Source: Qipengyuania vesicularis
Lineage (GTDB): Bacteria; Pseudomonadota; Alphaproteobacteria; Sphingomonadales; Sphingomonadaceae
Direction: 5' to 3'
Assembly: GCF_019711415.1 (NCBI RefSeq)
Contig: NZ_JAIGNJ010000001.1
Location: forward strand, 737,001 to 801,000
Length of the DNA: 64,000 nucleotides
Shown piece after piece: positions 43,703-54,247 of the stretch. A program made the translations under genes and the position numbers. Every line of letters begins with the position of its first letter. The stretch's first letter is position 1. The notes under the pieces were generated by a model. It saw only the letters and a program-made list of their open reading frames with translations. It was not told the DNA's origin and searched no databases.

Positions 43703-44229
43703 TTGCGAGGCCTTCCTTTTCTTGGCAACCCGTACGTGGATAATCGCGCCTTGGCGAAATCGATGACGAGTGGATCAACCTGCGACTTGGGAATCAGGTA
43801 AGCCTGCATGCTATTGGGGTGCATCAGAAAGACGTTCTCATCCTCATCCCACATGTAGAGATCAGCCCATTTGGCGCGCGCGCTTCCTGACTCTTGAGAG
43901 ACTGAAAATCCCTCTTCGTCCAAGAGGTACTCCTGCCTTTCTCCAAGGCTGGCGGTTTGGGAATATATCTTCCGAGATCTTCTTGGAAGGGTCAGGTAGG
44001 TTAAGCCAAACACAAGTCCCAACATTAGAATCATCAGCGTTAGGAAACTTGCGATCTCGAACGCACTTGCCCCACTGGTCAAGAGGAGCACGACTAACAA
44101 TGAGGACCCGACGAGCCCGGCCACGATGCAGGTTCGCAGCGATTGTCGATTTAGGCTCATCCTGCGCCACATCTGGAGATGCTCCTCCTCTGTGATCGAA
44201 ATCTCGGCGACTATTGGCGCATTGGTCAA
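43699..44229 (-). CDS. YcxB-like membrane protein, inserted between rph and rdgB
   Basis: Protein of 176 residues with two adjacent membrane segments (about residues 33-52 and 58-78) and a soluble C-terminal domain of the YcxB-like type ([30 protein letters not shown]). It starts with TTG and overlaps the rph stop by four bases (TTGA), and its own stop overlaps rdgB. A sampled 60-base line is 50% G+C, against 60-70% in the flanking genes, so it appears to be a recent insertion into an operon that is usually just rph-rdgB. Function unknown. Confidence 0.8.
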   Translation of the reverse strand: MTNAPIVAEISITEEEHLQMWRRMSLNRQSLRTCIVAGLVGSSLLVVLLLTSGASAFEIASFLTLMILMLGLVFGLTYLTLPRRSRKIYSQTASLGERQEYLLDEEGFSVSQESGSARAKWADLYMWDEDENVFLMHPNSMQAYLIPKSQVDPLVIDFAKARLSTYGLPRKGRPRK

Positions 44230-44939
44230 CGCGTTGCCTCGTCCTGCGCGCGGAAGATGTCGGCGCAGCCCATTTGGGCGAGGCGCAGGAGGCGCAGGAA
44301 AGCTTCCTCGTCATAGGGCGCGCCTTCGGCGGTGGCCTGGGCCTCGGCGATCTTGCCGCCTTCGATCAGCACGAAGTTCGCATCCGCATCGGCATTGCTG
44401 TCCTCGGGATAATCGAGGTCGAGGACCGGCGTGCCATTGTAGATGCCGCAGGACACGGCTGCGACCTTGGCGGTGATTGGATCCTCGACGATGTCGCCCG
44501 ACTTCATCAACTCGTTGACGGCAAGGCGCAGCGCGACCCATGCACCCGAAATCGAGGCCGTGCGAGTGCCGCCATCGGCCTGGATAACGTCGCAATCGAG
44601 CGTGATCTGCCGCTCACCGAGCTTTTTGTGATCGACCACGGCGCGCAAACTCCGTCCGATAAGGCGCTGGATCTCCTGTGTCCGTCCGCTCTGCTTGCCC
44701 TTAGCCGCTTCGCGCTGGCCGCGCGTGTGCGTGGCGCGGGGGAGCATCGAATACTCGCCCGTCACCCAGCCTTCGCCCTTGCCGCGCAGCCACGGCGGAA
44801 TGCGTTCTTCGACGGAGGCCGTGCACAGTACCTTGGTCTCGCCGAAGCTGATCAGGCAGCTGCCCTCGGCGTGCTTGGTGTAACCGGTCTCGATGGTGAT
44901 GGCGCGCATTTCGTCGGGCGCGCGTCCTGAAGGTCGCAT
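44226..44939 (-). CDS. rph: Ribonuclease PH
   Basis: 3'-phosphorolytic exoribonuclease that trims tRNA precursors. Has 237 residues, with [28 protein letters not shown] start, [43 protein letters not shown] and [18 protein letters not shown] at the active site. It is the first gene of the rph-ycxB-like-rdgB run and is divergent from hrcA, with 85 bases between starts. Confidence 0.97.
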   Translation of the reverse strand: MRPSGRAPDEMRAITIETGYTKHAEGSCLISFGETKVLCTASVEERIPPWLRGKGEGWVTGEYSMLPRATHTRGQREAAKGKQSGRTQEIQRLIGRSLRAVVDHKKLGERQITLDCDVIQADGGTRTASISGAWVALRLAVNELMKSGDIVEDPITAKVAAVSCGIYNGTPVLDLDYPEDSNADADANFVLIEGGKIAEAQATAEGAPYDEEAFLRLLRLAQMGCADIFRAQDEATR

Positions 44940-45024
44940 GTTTTCTCCAATGCAGTCGAATCTCTGGCGAGCGGGTTAGGCCCAAGGCACTTGAGGCCGC
45001 AAGGGGAGTGGTTAGATAGGGCAC

Positions 45025-46068
45025 ATGAATTCTCCGCCGCTCACCGATTTGTCAGACCGCGCCCGAGAGATTTTCCGGCTCGTTGTCGAAGGCTACCTCG
45101 AGAGCGGCACACCGGTTGGCTCGAAAGCGCTTGCGGGAGAGGGTGGGGTGAACCTGTCGCCCGCCTCGATCCGCTCGGTCCTCGCCGAGCTCGAACAGCG
45201 GGGCTTGCTGGCGGCGCCGCACACAAGCGCGGGCCGGATGCCGACCGATAGCGGCTTGAGACTGTTCGTCGATGCCATGATGCAGGTGGCGGAGCCCACC
45301 GCAGCCGAACGTGCGGCAATCGAGCAGCGCCTCGCCGAACCGGGACCGATCGAGCGCGCGCTTGAACGGACGAGCGCGCTCCTGTCCGATCTCTCGGGTG
45401 CCGCGGGCATGGTCATGGTTCCCCGCCGCGAACCGCGTCTGGCGCAGGTGAGCCTCACCGCGCTTGATGCGAACCGCGTGCTGGCGGTCCTCGTTGGCGA
45501 GGACGGACAGGTCGAAAACCGCATCGTGGCGCTCCCGGCGGAGGCCCTGGGGACGTCGCTTGAGCAGGCGAGCAATTTCCTCACCGCCAAGGCTGCTGGC
45601 CGCACACTGGCAGAGGCGGCGCAACTGGTGGCGCACGAGATCAGCAGCGGTCGCAGTGCCCTGGACGAGGCAAGCCGCGACCTTGTCGAGCGCGGTATTG
45701 CGACCTGGACCGAGGATGCTTCGAACCGCCCGGTGCTGATTGTGCGCGGGCAGGCGAACTTGCTCGACGAAGGTGCGCTTTCCGACATCGAGCGCGTACG
45801 CTCACTCCTCGATGACCTCGAAAACAAGCAGTCGGTAGCAAGTCTCCTCGAAAGTGCGCGCGAGGCCGAGGCAATGCGCATTTTCATCGGCAGCGAGAAT
45901 CGCCTGTTCTCGCTTTCCGGGTCTTCGGTGATCGCCGCGCCCTATCGCGACAGTGAGGGAAAGGTGGTCGGAGTGCTGGGTGTGATCGGTCCGACGCGGT
46001 TGAATTACGCGCGGGTCGTCCCCATGGTGGATTTCACGGCCCGATCATTGGGCAAGAGAATAGGCTGA
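45025..46068 (+). CDS. hrcA: Heat-inducible transcription repressor HrcA
   Basis: Repressor of 347 residues that in many bacteria binds CIRCE elements and is activated by GroEL. The winged-helix N-terminus has EIFRLVVEGYLESGTPVGSK and SPASIRSVLAELEQRGLL. No CIRCE palindrome is visible in this window, so its targets (probably groESL) lie elsewhere. In its upstream gap TTG-N17-GTTAGAT (44991-45017) is a weak match to the RpoH promoter pattern. grpE follows after 12 bases in the same operon, the typical arrangement. Confidence 0.96.
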   Translation: MNSPPLTDLSDRAREIFRLVVEGYLESGTPVGSKALAGEGGVNLSPASIRSVLAELEQRGLLAAPHTSAGRMPTDSGLRLFVDAMMQVAEPTAAERAAIEQRLAEPGPIERALERTSALLSDLSGAAGMVMVPRREPRLAQVSLTALDANRVLAVLVGEDGQVENRIVALPAEALGTSLEQASNFLTAKAAGRTLAEAAQLVAHEISSGRSALDEASRDLVERGIATWTEDASNRPVLIVRGQANLLDEGALSDIERVRSLLDDLENKQSVASLLESAREAEAMRIFIGSENRLFSLSGSSVIAAPYRDSEGKVVGVLGVIGPTRLNYARVVPMVDFTARSLGKRIG

Positions 46069-46080
46069 CAGGGTTTCCAG

Positions 46081-46680
46081 GTGAACGACGAGAACACGAA
46101 AGAACCGCAGGACAAGGCGGTCGACGAAGAAGTAGCGCGCGAGATGGAAGGCGTGCCGGAGCACCTGCGCGAAGGTGCGGGTGATGAAGAAGCAGCGGAC
46201 GAGGCGCTCGAGGATGCGCTCGCCAGCCTGCGCGGTGATCTCGAGGCGGCGAAGCAGGACGTGCTTTATGCGCGCGCCGAAACGCAGAATGTGCGCCGCC
46301 GGATGGAGAAGGACGTTCAGGACGCGCGCAACTATGCCGCTACCGGCTTTGCCCGCGATATCCTGAGCGTGGCCGACAATCTTGCCCGCGCCCTCGATGC
46401 GATTCCCTCGGATCAGCGCGAAGACGACAAGCTCAAGGGCTTCATTGCCGGGATCGAAGCCACCCAGCGCGAGCTGGAGAAGGTCTTCAACCAGAACGGC
46501 ATCACGCGCATCGCCGCCAAGGGCATGCCGCTCGACCCGAACCAGCACCAGGCCATGATGGAAATCCCGACCGACGACGCGGAGCCGGGTACGATCGTGC
46601 AGGAAATGCAAGCAGGGTACATGCTGAAGGACCGCCTCCTGCGCCCCGCCATGGTGGGCGTGGCAAAGAAGCCGGATTGA
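46081..46680 (+). CDS. grpE: Nucleotide exchange factor GrpE
   Basis: Co-chaperone of DnaK, 199 residues. A disordered acidic N-terminus (about residues 1-45) is followed by the long coiled coil (DALASLRGDLEAAKQDVLYARAE-type), the ENVRRRMEKD segment and the beta-domain with GMPLDPNQHQAMMEI and GYMLKDRLLRPAMVGVA. The GTG at 46081 is the start. It lies 12 bases after hrcA, and the CobT-like VWA gene follows after 16 bases. Confidence 0.96.
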   Translation: MNDENTKEPQDKAVDEEVAREMEGVPEHLREGAGDEEAADEALEDALASLRGDLEAAKQDVLYARAETQNVRRRMEKDVQDARNYAATGFARDILSVADNLARALDAIPSDQREDDKLKGFIAGIEATQRELEKVFNQNGITRIAAKGMPLDPNQHQAMMEIPTDDAEPGTIVQEMQAGYMLKDRLLRPAMVGVAKKPD

Positions 46681-46696
46681 TACCCAACCCTATTTC

Positions 46697-47614
46697 ATGC
46701 AGTTTTTTGGCTTCCTCGTCTTCGCGATTGCCATAGCTGTAGTTTGGTATCTGGCGAGGTTGGGTCAGTCACATTCAGCAATGGCTGCTGATCGTCCCGA
46801 CATCCCCTATCGCGCGTTCACTACAGAGTTCGACCTGGAAATCAGAGCAGAGGAGCTTCCCGATCTTCTCCTCGCAGATGGAGAAGTGGACGTATTGCCA
46901 CGCGGCAAGGGTCCAACGGAATTTGAGGGGCGCCTCCGAGAAATGCAATCGGCGCACGCTGCGGCAGTTGCTTGTCTTGAGGAGGTTTCTCCGCCGTTGC
47001 CTATTAATACATTTGTCTTGCTCGACATGTCTGGATCTATGGCCGAGCGGATGCCCCGCTTGGTTGGCGAACTGAAAGCTCTCCATGAATGGAGCGTAAA
47101 TCGCGGATTTCCTTTGGCCATTGGTGGATTCACGACCAGAGGCTGGCGTGGGGGGCTAGCTCGAGAGAAATGGATAAATAGTGGAAGGCCTGACTATCCG
47201 GGACGGCTATGTGCACTGCTCCACTTGAACATCGCGGAGTCTGGAGTGAGCGCGCATGATGACGCATGGCACGCGATCATACGCGCTGACGCATTACGTG
47301 AGAACATTGACGGCGAAGCCATTAGGTGGGCCGCAAGGAAGTATCCAAAGGGCAACTCGGCGCACACCATTCTAATTGTCGTCTCAGACGGAGCCCCAGT
47401 CGACGACAGCACTTTGATGCAGAACGGCCCCAACTATCTATGGCGTGATCTCGAGGCCGCGATTTGCGAGATTGAGGGCCGCACTGACATCTCACTAAAG
47501 GCAATCGGAATCGACCACCGAATCGACGACCTGTACGAGGATTCGACGTTCATATCCGATGAGGATGAGTTGGTTGCTGCTCTGTTGCACGCTTTCAACT
47601 CGCAGAATGCATGA
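46697..47614 (+). CDS. Membrane-anchored CobT-like VWA-domain protein
   Basis: Protein of 305 residues. An N-terminal membrane segment (FFGFLVFAIAIAVVWYLA, residues 3-22) precedes a VWA domain close to the C-terminal domain of cobaltochelatase CobT: the metal site DMSGSMAERMP (Asp110), GGFTTRGWRGGLAREKWI, ENIDGEAIRWAARK, VSDGAPVDDSTL and KAIGIDHRIDDLYEDSTF. The rest of CobT is missing and no CobN/CobS gene is here, so cobalt insertion is unlikely. Two sampled lines are 55-57% G+C, below grpE (about 70% in one line). No ribosome site is obvious before 46697; an ATG at 46781 would remove the membrane segment. Confidence 0.85.
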   Translation: MQFFGFLVFAIAIAVVWYLARLGQSHSAMAADRPDIPYRAFTTEFDLEIRAEELPDLLLADGEVDVLPRGKGPTEFEGRLREMQSAHAAAVACLEEVSPPLPINTFVLLDMSGSMAERMPRLVGELKALHEWSVNRGFPLAIGGFTTRGWRGGLAREKWINSGRPDYPGRLCALLHLNIAESGVSAHDDAWHAIIRADALRENIDGEAIRWAARKYPKGNSAHTILIVVSDGAPVDDSTLMQNGPNYLWRDLEAAICEIEGRTDISLKAIGIDHRIDDLYEDSTFISDEDELVAALLHAFNSQNA

Positions 47615-47622
47615 ACGCTTTG

Positions 47623-47653
47623 TTCGGTGTGACCTTTCGCAGATCACACCGAA
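47623..47653. terminator. Hairpin between convergent genes
   Basis: TTCGGTGTGA (47623-47632) and TCACACCGAA (47644-47653) form a perfect 10-pair stem with an 11-base loop, in the 49-base gap between the convergent VWA and indoleamine-dioxygenase-like genes. There is no T-run on either side, so it is probably a weak or Rho-assisted bidirectional terminator. Confidence 0.5.
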
Positions 47654-47663
47654 GCAAACCTAA

Positions 47664-48827
47664 TCAGACGACCTGCGCGCGGTTTTCGTCGCGGTGCTTC
47701 TTCAGGTACTTCATGAAGGGCGTGCCGCCGGTACCGACATCGGGGTCGTTGCCCGCGATCGAACCCGCCTGCTTGTTGATATAGCTCGCCGCGTATTCGA
47801 GGTGCCGCGTGCGGAAGCGGGCCGATTGTTCGAGGCAGGCGTTGAAGGCGTCCTTCAATTCCTGATTGTCACTGGCAGACACGAAATCGCGCAGCGTCGA
47901 TTGCCTCGCGAGATCCTCGATAAAGCGGCGATGCTCGACCGGGCGGTACTGGTGCAGCTCGTCGAGGAACTGGCGCAGCGGATCGTCGCTATGGCCGACC
48001 TGGAAGAGCGCATCCATTGCCGGGACGATCGATGACTGCGATCCGGTCTGGCCGCGGAAAGCCTGTGGCTTGCCGTCGAACTTGTCGATACCTTCGTAAA
48101 CGAGCCCGCCACCTTCGAGTGCAGGATTGTTGGCCCAGCCATGGATGTAGGGCCGCACGCGGTGGAAGTAGATGTAGGGATCGCACTGTTCGGGCATGCG
48201 CGCGAAATGCTCGTAGATGCGCTCCCACGCATCGTCCATTTCCCTGAGCAGGCGAATTGCTTCCGCCTCATCGCCATCTCTGGCGATGGTCACCAGCCGG
48301 GTGGCATTGTCGAGGAGCACGCCTGCCTCAGCTTCGATCGCGACATGGACCAGCACGAACCAGTTCTCATCCGCGCCGCCGAGGAAATTCTGGTGCATGA
48401 CGATGTTGTCGAGCGTGATTGGGCCCGATTTGTCGAGGCGATACCAGTTGTCGAGCACATAACCCGAATAAGGCAGGAGCGGGGCCTGACCGAGCCGGTC
48501 GGCCAGCGCGCACATCGGGCGGCTGAGGTTCGCTGGCAGGTGCTTTGGCGGAAGCGGTTCGCCCCAGACATAGGCCTGCACGAGGAAGGAATAATGCACC
48601 ATCGCGGTGCGGACTTCTTCTTCAGGGGCGGTCTTCGCCCATTCCCCGATTTGAGGATCGGGCAGGGCGTCGAGCCAGTGGCGCACACGGCCGGACGTCA
48701 GCAGGTCGGTTAGGATTGCTCCGGCTTCCACGATCGGCGTGAAGCGTTCGGGAAGGGTAATTTCGTCAATTTCGTAATGCGAAAGGTAGCCGCGCTCGCG
48801 GCTCATACCGTAGTCTTTAAGCTCCAT
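47664..48827 (-). CDS. Indoleamine 2,3-dioxygenase-family heme protein
   Basis: Protein of 387 residues. The IDO-family core is seen in RTRHLEYAASYI (His as proximal heme ligand), followed by GTGGTPFMKYLKKHRDE. An N-terminal helical domain and FRGQTGSQSSIVPAMDALF match the family. These enzymes open the indole ring of tryptophan with O2 (first kynurenine step); the PrnB group binds heme but rearranges other substrates. No other kynurenine gene is nearby, so the pathway role is uncertain. It converges with the VWA gene. Confidence 0.88.
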   Translation of the reverse strand: MELKDYGMSRERGYLSHYEIDEITLPERFTPIVEAGAILTDLLTSGRVRHWLDALPDPQIGEWAKTAPEEEVRTAMVHYSFLVQAYVWGEPLPPKHLPANLSRPMCALADRLGQAPLLPYSGYVLDNWYRLDKSGPITLDNIVMHQNFLGGADENWFVLVHVAIEAEAGVLLDNATRLVTIARDGDEAEAIRLLREMDDAWERIYEHFARMPEQCDPYIYFHRVRPYIHGWANNPALEGGGLVYEGIDKFDGKPQAFRGQTGSQSSIVPAMDALFQVGHSDDPLRQFLDELHQYRPVEHRRFIEDLARQSTLRDFVSASDNQELKDAFNACLEQSARFRTRHLEYAASYINKQAGSIAGNDPDVGTGGTPFMKYLKKHRDENRAQVV

Positions 48828-48938
48828 TGTGATGACTCATCGCCGGGCGCGGGTTGGGCCGCCCGGTCAACGCGTGCATTCGTATCCATTGAAACCGGTT
48901 TGCTCAAGCCGGAGCGGTGGATAACCCATTCCGTAACG

Positions 48939-49427
48939 TCAATCGAGCAGGCGCGCCATCTGCAGATTGCAACGCTCGTAAGGCGTCGGCCAAAGTTCCC
49001 CGCATTCCAAGCTGCGGAATCCCTTGCGTTCGTAAAGCCGTGTGGCGGCCCCGAGCCGGTCATTGGTTTCGAGCCAGATGGCATCGAATCCCTGCTGCCG
49101 CGCTGCATCGAAGAGGAAGTCGAGAACTGCAGAGGCAACGCCGCGTCCCTGCGCGGAGGGATCGGTCGCCATCTTGACCAGTTCGAGCCATTTGCGTCCG
49201 TCTTCGGGAACATGATGCGGCGGAACCAGCGCACCGCAACCCACGATACTCCCGTCGAGTTCCGCGATTGCAATGGTGCCGCCGGGATCGAGAATTGTCG
49301 CTCGCGGATCGTCGAGCTGCTTGCTGTCGCTTTCCTCGACGCCGAAATGTTCCCTGATCCAACGCAGGTTGAGCTCGCGGAACTTCGCGGCATCTCCTGG
49401 CGCGAAATGGCGGATCGATACGGTCAT
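48939..49427 (-). CDS. GNAT-family N-acetyltransferase
   Basis: Protein of 162 residues with the acetyl-CoA-binding motif ATDPSAQGRGVASAVLDFLF (QGRGVA) and ETNDRLGAATRLYERKGF, typical of GNAT enzymes. The N-terminus (MTVSIRHFAPGDAAKFRELN) is an ordinary RimI-like start. The substrate is unknown. The ATG overlaps the stop of the upstream gene by four bases, so it is in the operon that begins with the copper chaperone. GAGCATCCC-like sequence before it gives a weak ribosome site. Confidence 0.88.
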   Translation of the reverse strand: MTVSIRHFAPGDAAKFRELNLRWIREHFGVEESDSKQLDDPRATILDPGGTIAIAELDGSIVGCGALVPPHHVPEDGRKWLELVKMATDPSAQGRGVASAVLDFLFDAARQQGFDAIWLETNDRLGAATRLYERKGFRSLECGELWPTPYERCNLQMARLLD

Positions 49428-49816
49428 CGGGATGCTCCGGGGAAGTTCACCAGCAGATCATAGGCAGCGGCATTCTCGACACCCGCGAGCTTCACCCCGT
49501 TGCGGAGCCAGAAGGCGTGTTTCACGATCTCGGCCTGCTGCTCGATCCCGTAACGCGTCAGAGACCAGCCGGGCTTGAGCGCATAGTCGTAACGGGCCCA
49601 CGGCATGCGATGGGTAACCAGGTACCACGCACCCTTGGTTTGTGTCTGCCAGACATGCACCAGCTCGTGGATCAGCAGGCCCTGCCGGATAACGCTCTCC
49701 TTCGAAAAATCCTCGCAATAGGCGTCACCCTTGGGGTGGAAATGCACATGGCCGCGCGGGGCCATGGTGATCCGGCGGGGCTGGAAAGGAAACCACTTGC
49801 GCCGTCGGATAGTCAC
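49424..49816 (-). CDS. 'Vgr related' protein with HExxH-like motif (start uncertain)
   Basis: At least 130 residues with a zinc-protease-like HELVHVWQ motif, RKWFPFQPRRITMAPRGH and AWYLVTHRMPWARYDY. Sphingomonad genomes annotate this family as 'vgr related'; the name comes from weak similarity and no function is known. The first ATG/GTG/TTG in frame is the GTG at 49816, but the frame stays open upstream to a stop at 49967-49969. The extra 49 codons read ERPLTPGEIALARTVFG and further family-like sequence, so the true start is probably a CTG near 49961 or the reading frame is shifted. Confidence 0.7.
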   Translation of the reverse strand: MTIRRRKWFPFQPRRITMAPRGHVHFHPKGDAYCEDFSKESVIRQGLLIHELVHVWQTQTKGAWYLVTHRMPWARYDYALKPGWSLTRYGIEQQAEIVKHAFWLRNGVKLAGVENAAAYDLLVNFPGASR

Positions 49817-49959
49817 ACGATCATAGTCGATCGCGTCGCCGAAGACAGTGCGGGCCAGCGCGATCTCGCCCGGGGTGAGGGGACGTTCGCCGCCAACCGG
49901 ACAGCTGGACGGAACCGGCTCCTCATGGCTATCGACCCCGAGCGTGTCGCGCAGATCGT

Positions 49960-50448
49960 TCAGCGATCATCCCCCGCGGCGCGAGCCGAGGCTTCGAAGG
50001 TGTGGCGCTTGCCGCCCGCGACGATGAGAGTGACCTTGGTCGTATCTCCGGCTGCAAAGCCCTCGGCCAGCTCGAAAGCCATCACATGCTTGCCGCCCGG
50101 CGCAAAGGTTTCTTTCCCACCAGCTTCGACAAGGATCGGCGGCGCTTCGCCCATGACCATCTGGCCGTCATATTCCATGCTGTCATGCACCTCTGCCCGC
50201 GCAGCCTTTTCCACCTCGGCGCTGCGGAAAGCGAGGTTGCGGTCAGAATTGTTGGCAAGCTCGAAATAGATGGCGGCGGGATTGCCAGCCACCGGCGGCA
50301 GGACAAGCCGCGCATCGGAAATCTCGAGCCCTTCGATCGTCTCGGCACCAGCTTCTGCGGCAGGCTCGTCTGCAGAACCACCACCACATGCAGCCAGCCC
50401 CAGCGAGGCTCCGGCGAGCAGGAGTGCGGCATAAATCGGCTTCTTCAT
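49960..50448 (-). CDS. Copper chaperone PCu(A)C-family lipoprotein
   Basis: Periplasmic copper chaperone of 162 residues from the ATG at 50448. The signal peptide ends in the lipobox GLAACGGG (Cys near residue 21). The copper-binding motif is HDSMEYDGQMVM with HVMAFEL further on (His and Met ligands of the H-x(n)-M..HxM type). PCu(A)C delivers copper to the Cu(A) site of cytochrome c oxidase. It heads a minus-strand run with the metallopeptidase-like and GNAT genes. It is divergent from dnaK (179 bases between starts). Confidence 0.93.
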   Translation of the reverse strand: MKKPIYAALLLAGASLGLAACGGGSADEPAAEAGAETIEGLEISDARLVLPPVAGNPAAIYFELANNSDRNLAFRSAEVEKAARAEVHDSMEYDGQMVMGEAPPILVEAGGKETFAPGGKHVMAFELAEGFAAGDTTKVTLIVAGGKRHTFEASARAAGDDR

Positions 50449-50498
50449 TGCGAATTTTCCCTCTCGTGACAGGCCGAAAAAACTAGCGCGGTGCATCC

Positions 50499-50526
50499 CT
50501 TGTGCCAAGGAAAAGCGCTCCTATAT
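50499..50526 (+). promoter_or_regulatory. RpoH (heat-shock sigma factor) promoter of dnaK
   Basis: The bases CTTG (50499-50502) and CCTATAT (50520-50526) give TTG-N17-CCTATAT, an exact match to the alphaproteobacterial RpoH consensus TTG-N17/18-CYTATNT. The predicted start point is about 95 bases before the dnaK ATG. No CIRCE site is visible, so dnaK here is probably under RpoH control. Confidence 0.75.
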
Positions 50527-50627
50527 CGCCCCTGTAATACACCGTTTTATCGAGCTGCCGACCGGTTTCGCCAATTACGGGAAACCAGCTGAGCAGCGTC
50601 CAACGACCTGTAAGAGATGGGGAAACC

Positions 50628-52556
<1,929 letters not shown>

Positions 52557-52576
52557 GACGCCTGATGAAACCAACG

Positions 52577-52617
52577 CCCCCACCGGTGCCGATGCGCTCC
52601 GGTGGGGGTTAGGTTTT
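52577..52617 (+). terminator. Terminator between dnaK and dnaJ
   Basis: CCCCCACCGG (52577-52586) pairs with CCGGTGGGGG (52599-52608), a perfect 10-base-pair stem, followed by TTAGGTTTT (52609-52617). It lies 15 bases before the dnaJ start, so it probably partly separates dnaJ expression from dnaK, giving much less DnaJ than DnaK. Confidence 0.8.
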
Positions 52618-52631
52618 GGGACGGGGACCCC

Positions 52632-53750
52632 ATGTCAGCCACTGAAATCGATTTCTACGAACTGCTCGGCGTGAGCCGTGACGCCGATGGTGCGACGATC
52701 AAGAGCGCCTATCGCAAGCTCGCGATGAAGCACCACCCGGACAAAAATCCGGGCTGCACCGACAGTGAAGCCAAGTTCAAGGCGATCAGCGTGGCCTATG
52801 ATTGCCTCAAGGACCCGCAGAAGCGCGCGGCCTATGACCAGTATGGCCATGCCGCGTTTCAGAACGGCGGCCCCGGCGGCGCGCATGGGAATGCCGATTT
52901 CGGTGACATCGGCGACATCTTCGAGACCATCTTCGGTTCCGCCTTCGGTGGCGGTGGACGGTCTCGCCCCCGTCGCGGCGCGGACCTGCGCTACGACATG
53001 CAAATCGGGCTCGAGGATGCCTTCCACGGCAAATCGACCGAGATCGAGATCGAGGTCAGCAAGGCCTGCGACACCTGCCATGGTTCGGGCGCACAGCCCG
53101 GTACGCGGGCGCGGACCTGTAATTTGTGCGGCGGACAGGGCAATGTGCGGGCGAAGCAGGGCTTCTTCGTGGTCGAAAGGCCATGCCCCAACTGTCACGG
53201 CGCAGGCGAGGTTATCACCTCACCCTGCCGCGATTGCCGCGGGGAAGGGCGGGTCGACGTCCCTCAGAAGCTTGAAGTCGATATCCCGCCCGGCGTCGAT
53301 ACCGGCACACGCATCCGCCTGTCGGGCAAGGGCGAGGCTGGGCCGCGCGGCGCACCTGCGGGCGATCTCTACATCTTCGTCCACGTGCAACCGCACGAGA
53401 TTTTCCAGCGCGAAGGCACAACGCTCGCCACGCGCGTTCCGATCAGCTTCACCAAGGCGGCGCTCGGCGGATCGATCGAGATCCCCGGCATTGATGGCGA
53501 GGAGCTGACGCTCGAGATCCCCGCCGGCATCCAGTCAGGCAAGCAGCTGCGCCAGCGCGGCGCCGGCATGCCTGTCCTTCAGGGACGCGGTCGCGGCGAC
53601 ATGGTGGTCGAGATCGCAGTCGAGACGCCGACCAAGCTCAGCAAGGAACAGCGCGCAATTCTCGAACAATTCCGGGAGACCGAAACCGGTGACGAATGCC
53701 CGCAGAGCAAGGGCTTCTTCGATAAGATCAAGGACGCTTTCGGGGCTTAG
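52632..53750 (+). CDS. dnaJ: Chaperone protein DnaJ
   Basis: DnaK co-chaperone of 372 residues from the ATG at 52632. The J domain has the HPD motif (residues 35-37), a Gly-rich stretch follows, then four CxxCxGxG-type zinc repeats (CDTCHGSGA, CNLCGGQGN, CPNCHGAGE, CRDCRGEGR) and the C-terminal peptide-binding domains. It is preceded by a terminator and uses a GGGGAC-type ribosome site. Its stop overlaps the stop of the minus-strand gene that follows. Confidence 0.98.
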   Translation: MSATEIDFYELLGVSRDADGATIKSAYRKLAMKHHPDKNPGCTDSEAKFKAISVAYDCLKDPQKRAAYDQYGHAAFQNGGPGGAHGNADFGDIGDIFETIFGSAFGGGGRSRPRRGADLRYDMQIGLEDAFHGKSTEIEIEVSKACDTCHGSGAQPGTRARTCNLCGGQGNVRAKQGFFVVERPCPNCHGAGEVITSPCRDCRGEGRVDVPQKLEVDIPPGVDTGTRIRLSGKGEAGPRGAPAGDLYIFVHVQPHEIFQREGTTLATRVPISFTKAALGGSIEIPGIDGEELTLEIPAGIQSGKQLRQRGAGMPVLQGRGRGDMVVEIAVETPTKLSKEQRAILEQFRETETGDECPQSKGFFDKIKDAFGA

Positions 53751-54247
53751 TGGCCGAGATCGCCGCGTATCCCGATCTCGGGGTCGTGGATGCCGGTCAT
53801 CATGTCGTCGACGACGCCGGACGTTTCGTAGGCACGCTCCTGAATGGCCGACACGGCGAACTCGCGAGCGACCGGCGTCACAATTCTCAACGCCGCGACC
53901 TGCCGCCTGTCCGGGGCCTCATCGGATACGGGCGCAAGGCAGTCAGTCTCCAGCGAGACATGAGTCTCGGCTTCGGGCTTCACAGTCACATGGCAGATGA
54001 TTTCCTGGTCCGTGTTCATGCGTTGGATCACGACCTCGACTTTGTCGGCACCAAGCCGCTCGCCGGAAATACGCAGGCCACCAAGCCCCGTCCCGAACAC
54101 ATCATCGCTCTGCCCATCAAGGGCTGCTAGCGCCTCCGACTGCGAAGCTTCAACAAGCACAGTGTTGAGTTGGTCGGGTTCGAAGGAGAGGGCGGCATAG
54201 GCAAGGAGACCGATGCCACCTAGCGCCCATACCGGGAGACTATCCAC
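53747..54247 (-). CDS. Membrane-anchored protein of unknown function
   Basis: Protein of 166 residues starting with GTG at 54247. One N-terminal membrane segment (LPVWALGGIGLLAYAALSF) is followed by an acidic periplasmic domain with two Cys (IICHVTVKPE, ETDCLAPVSD), possibly a disulfide. No family recognised. It directly follows the stop of the lipoprotein gene (TAG then GTG), so the two are coupled. The plus strand has a competing open frame (53750-54130) but with no family-like sequence. Confidence 0.65.
   Translation of the reverse strand: MDSLPVWALGGIGLLAYAALSFEPDQLNTVLVEASQSEALAALDGQSDDVFGTGLGGLRISGERLGADKVEVVIQRMNTDQEIICHVTVKPEAETHVSLETDCLAPVSDEAPDRRQVAALRIVTPVAREFAVSAIQERAYETSGVVDDMMTGIHDPEIGIRGDLGH

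Noticed and set aside
48843..48866. Hairpin CCGGGCG/CGCCCGG between the GNAT and IDO genes as a terminator
   Set aside because: No T-run on either strand and a 10-base loop; not strong enough to call.
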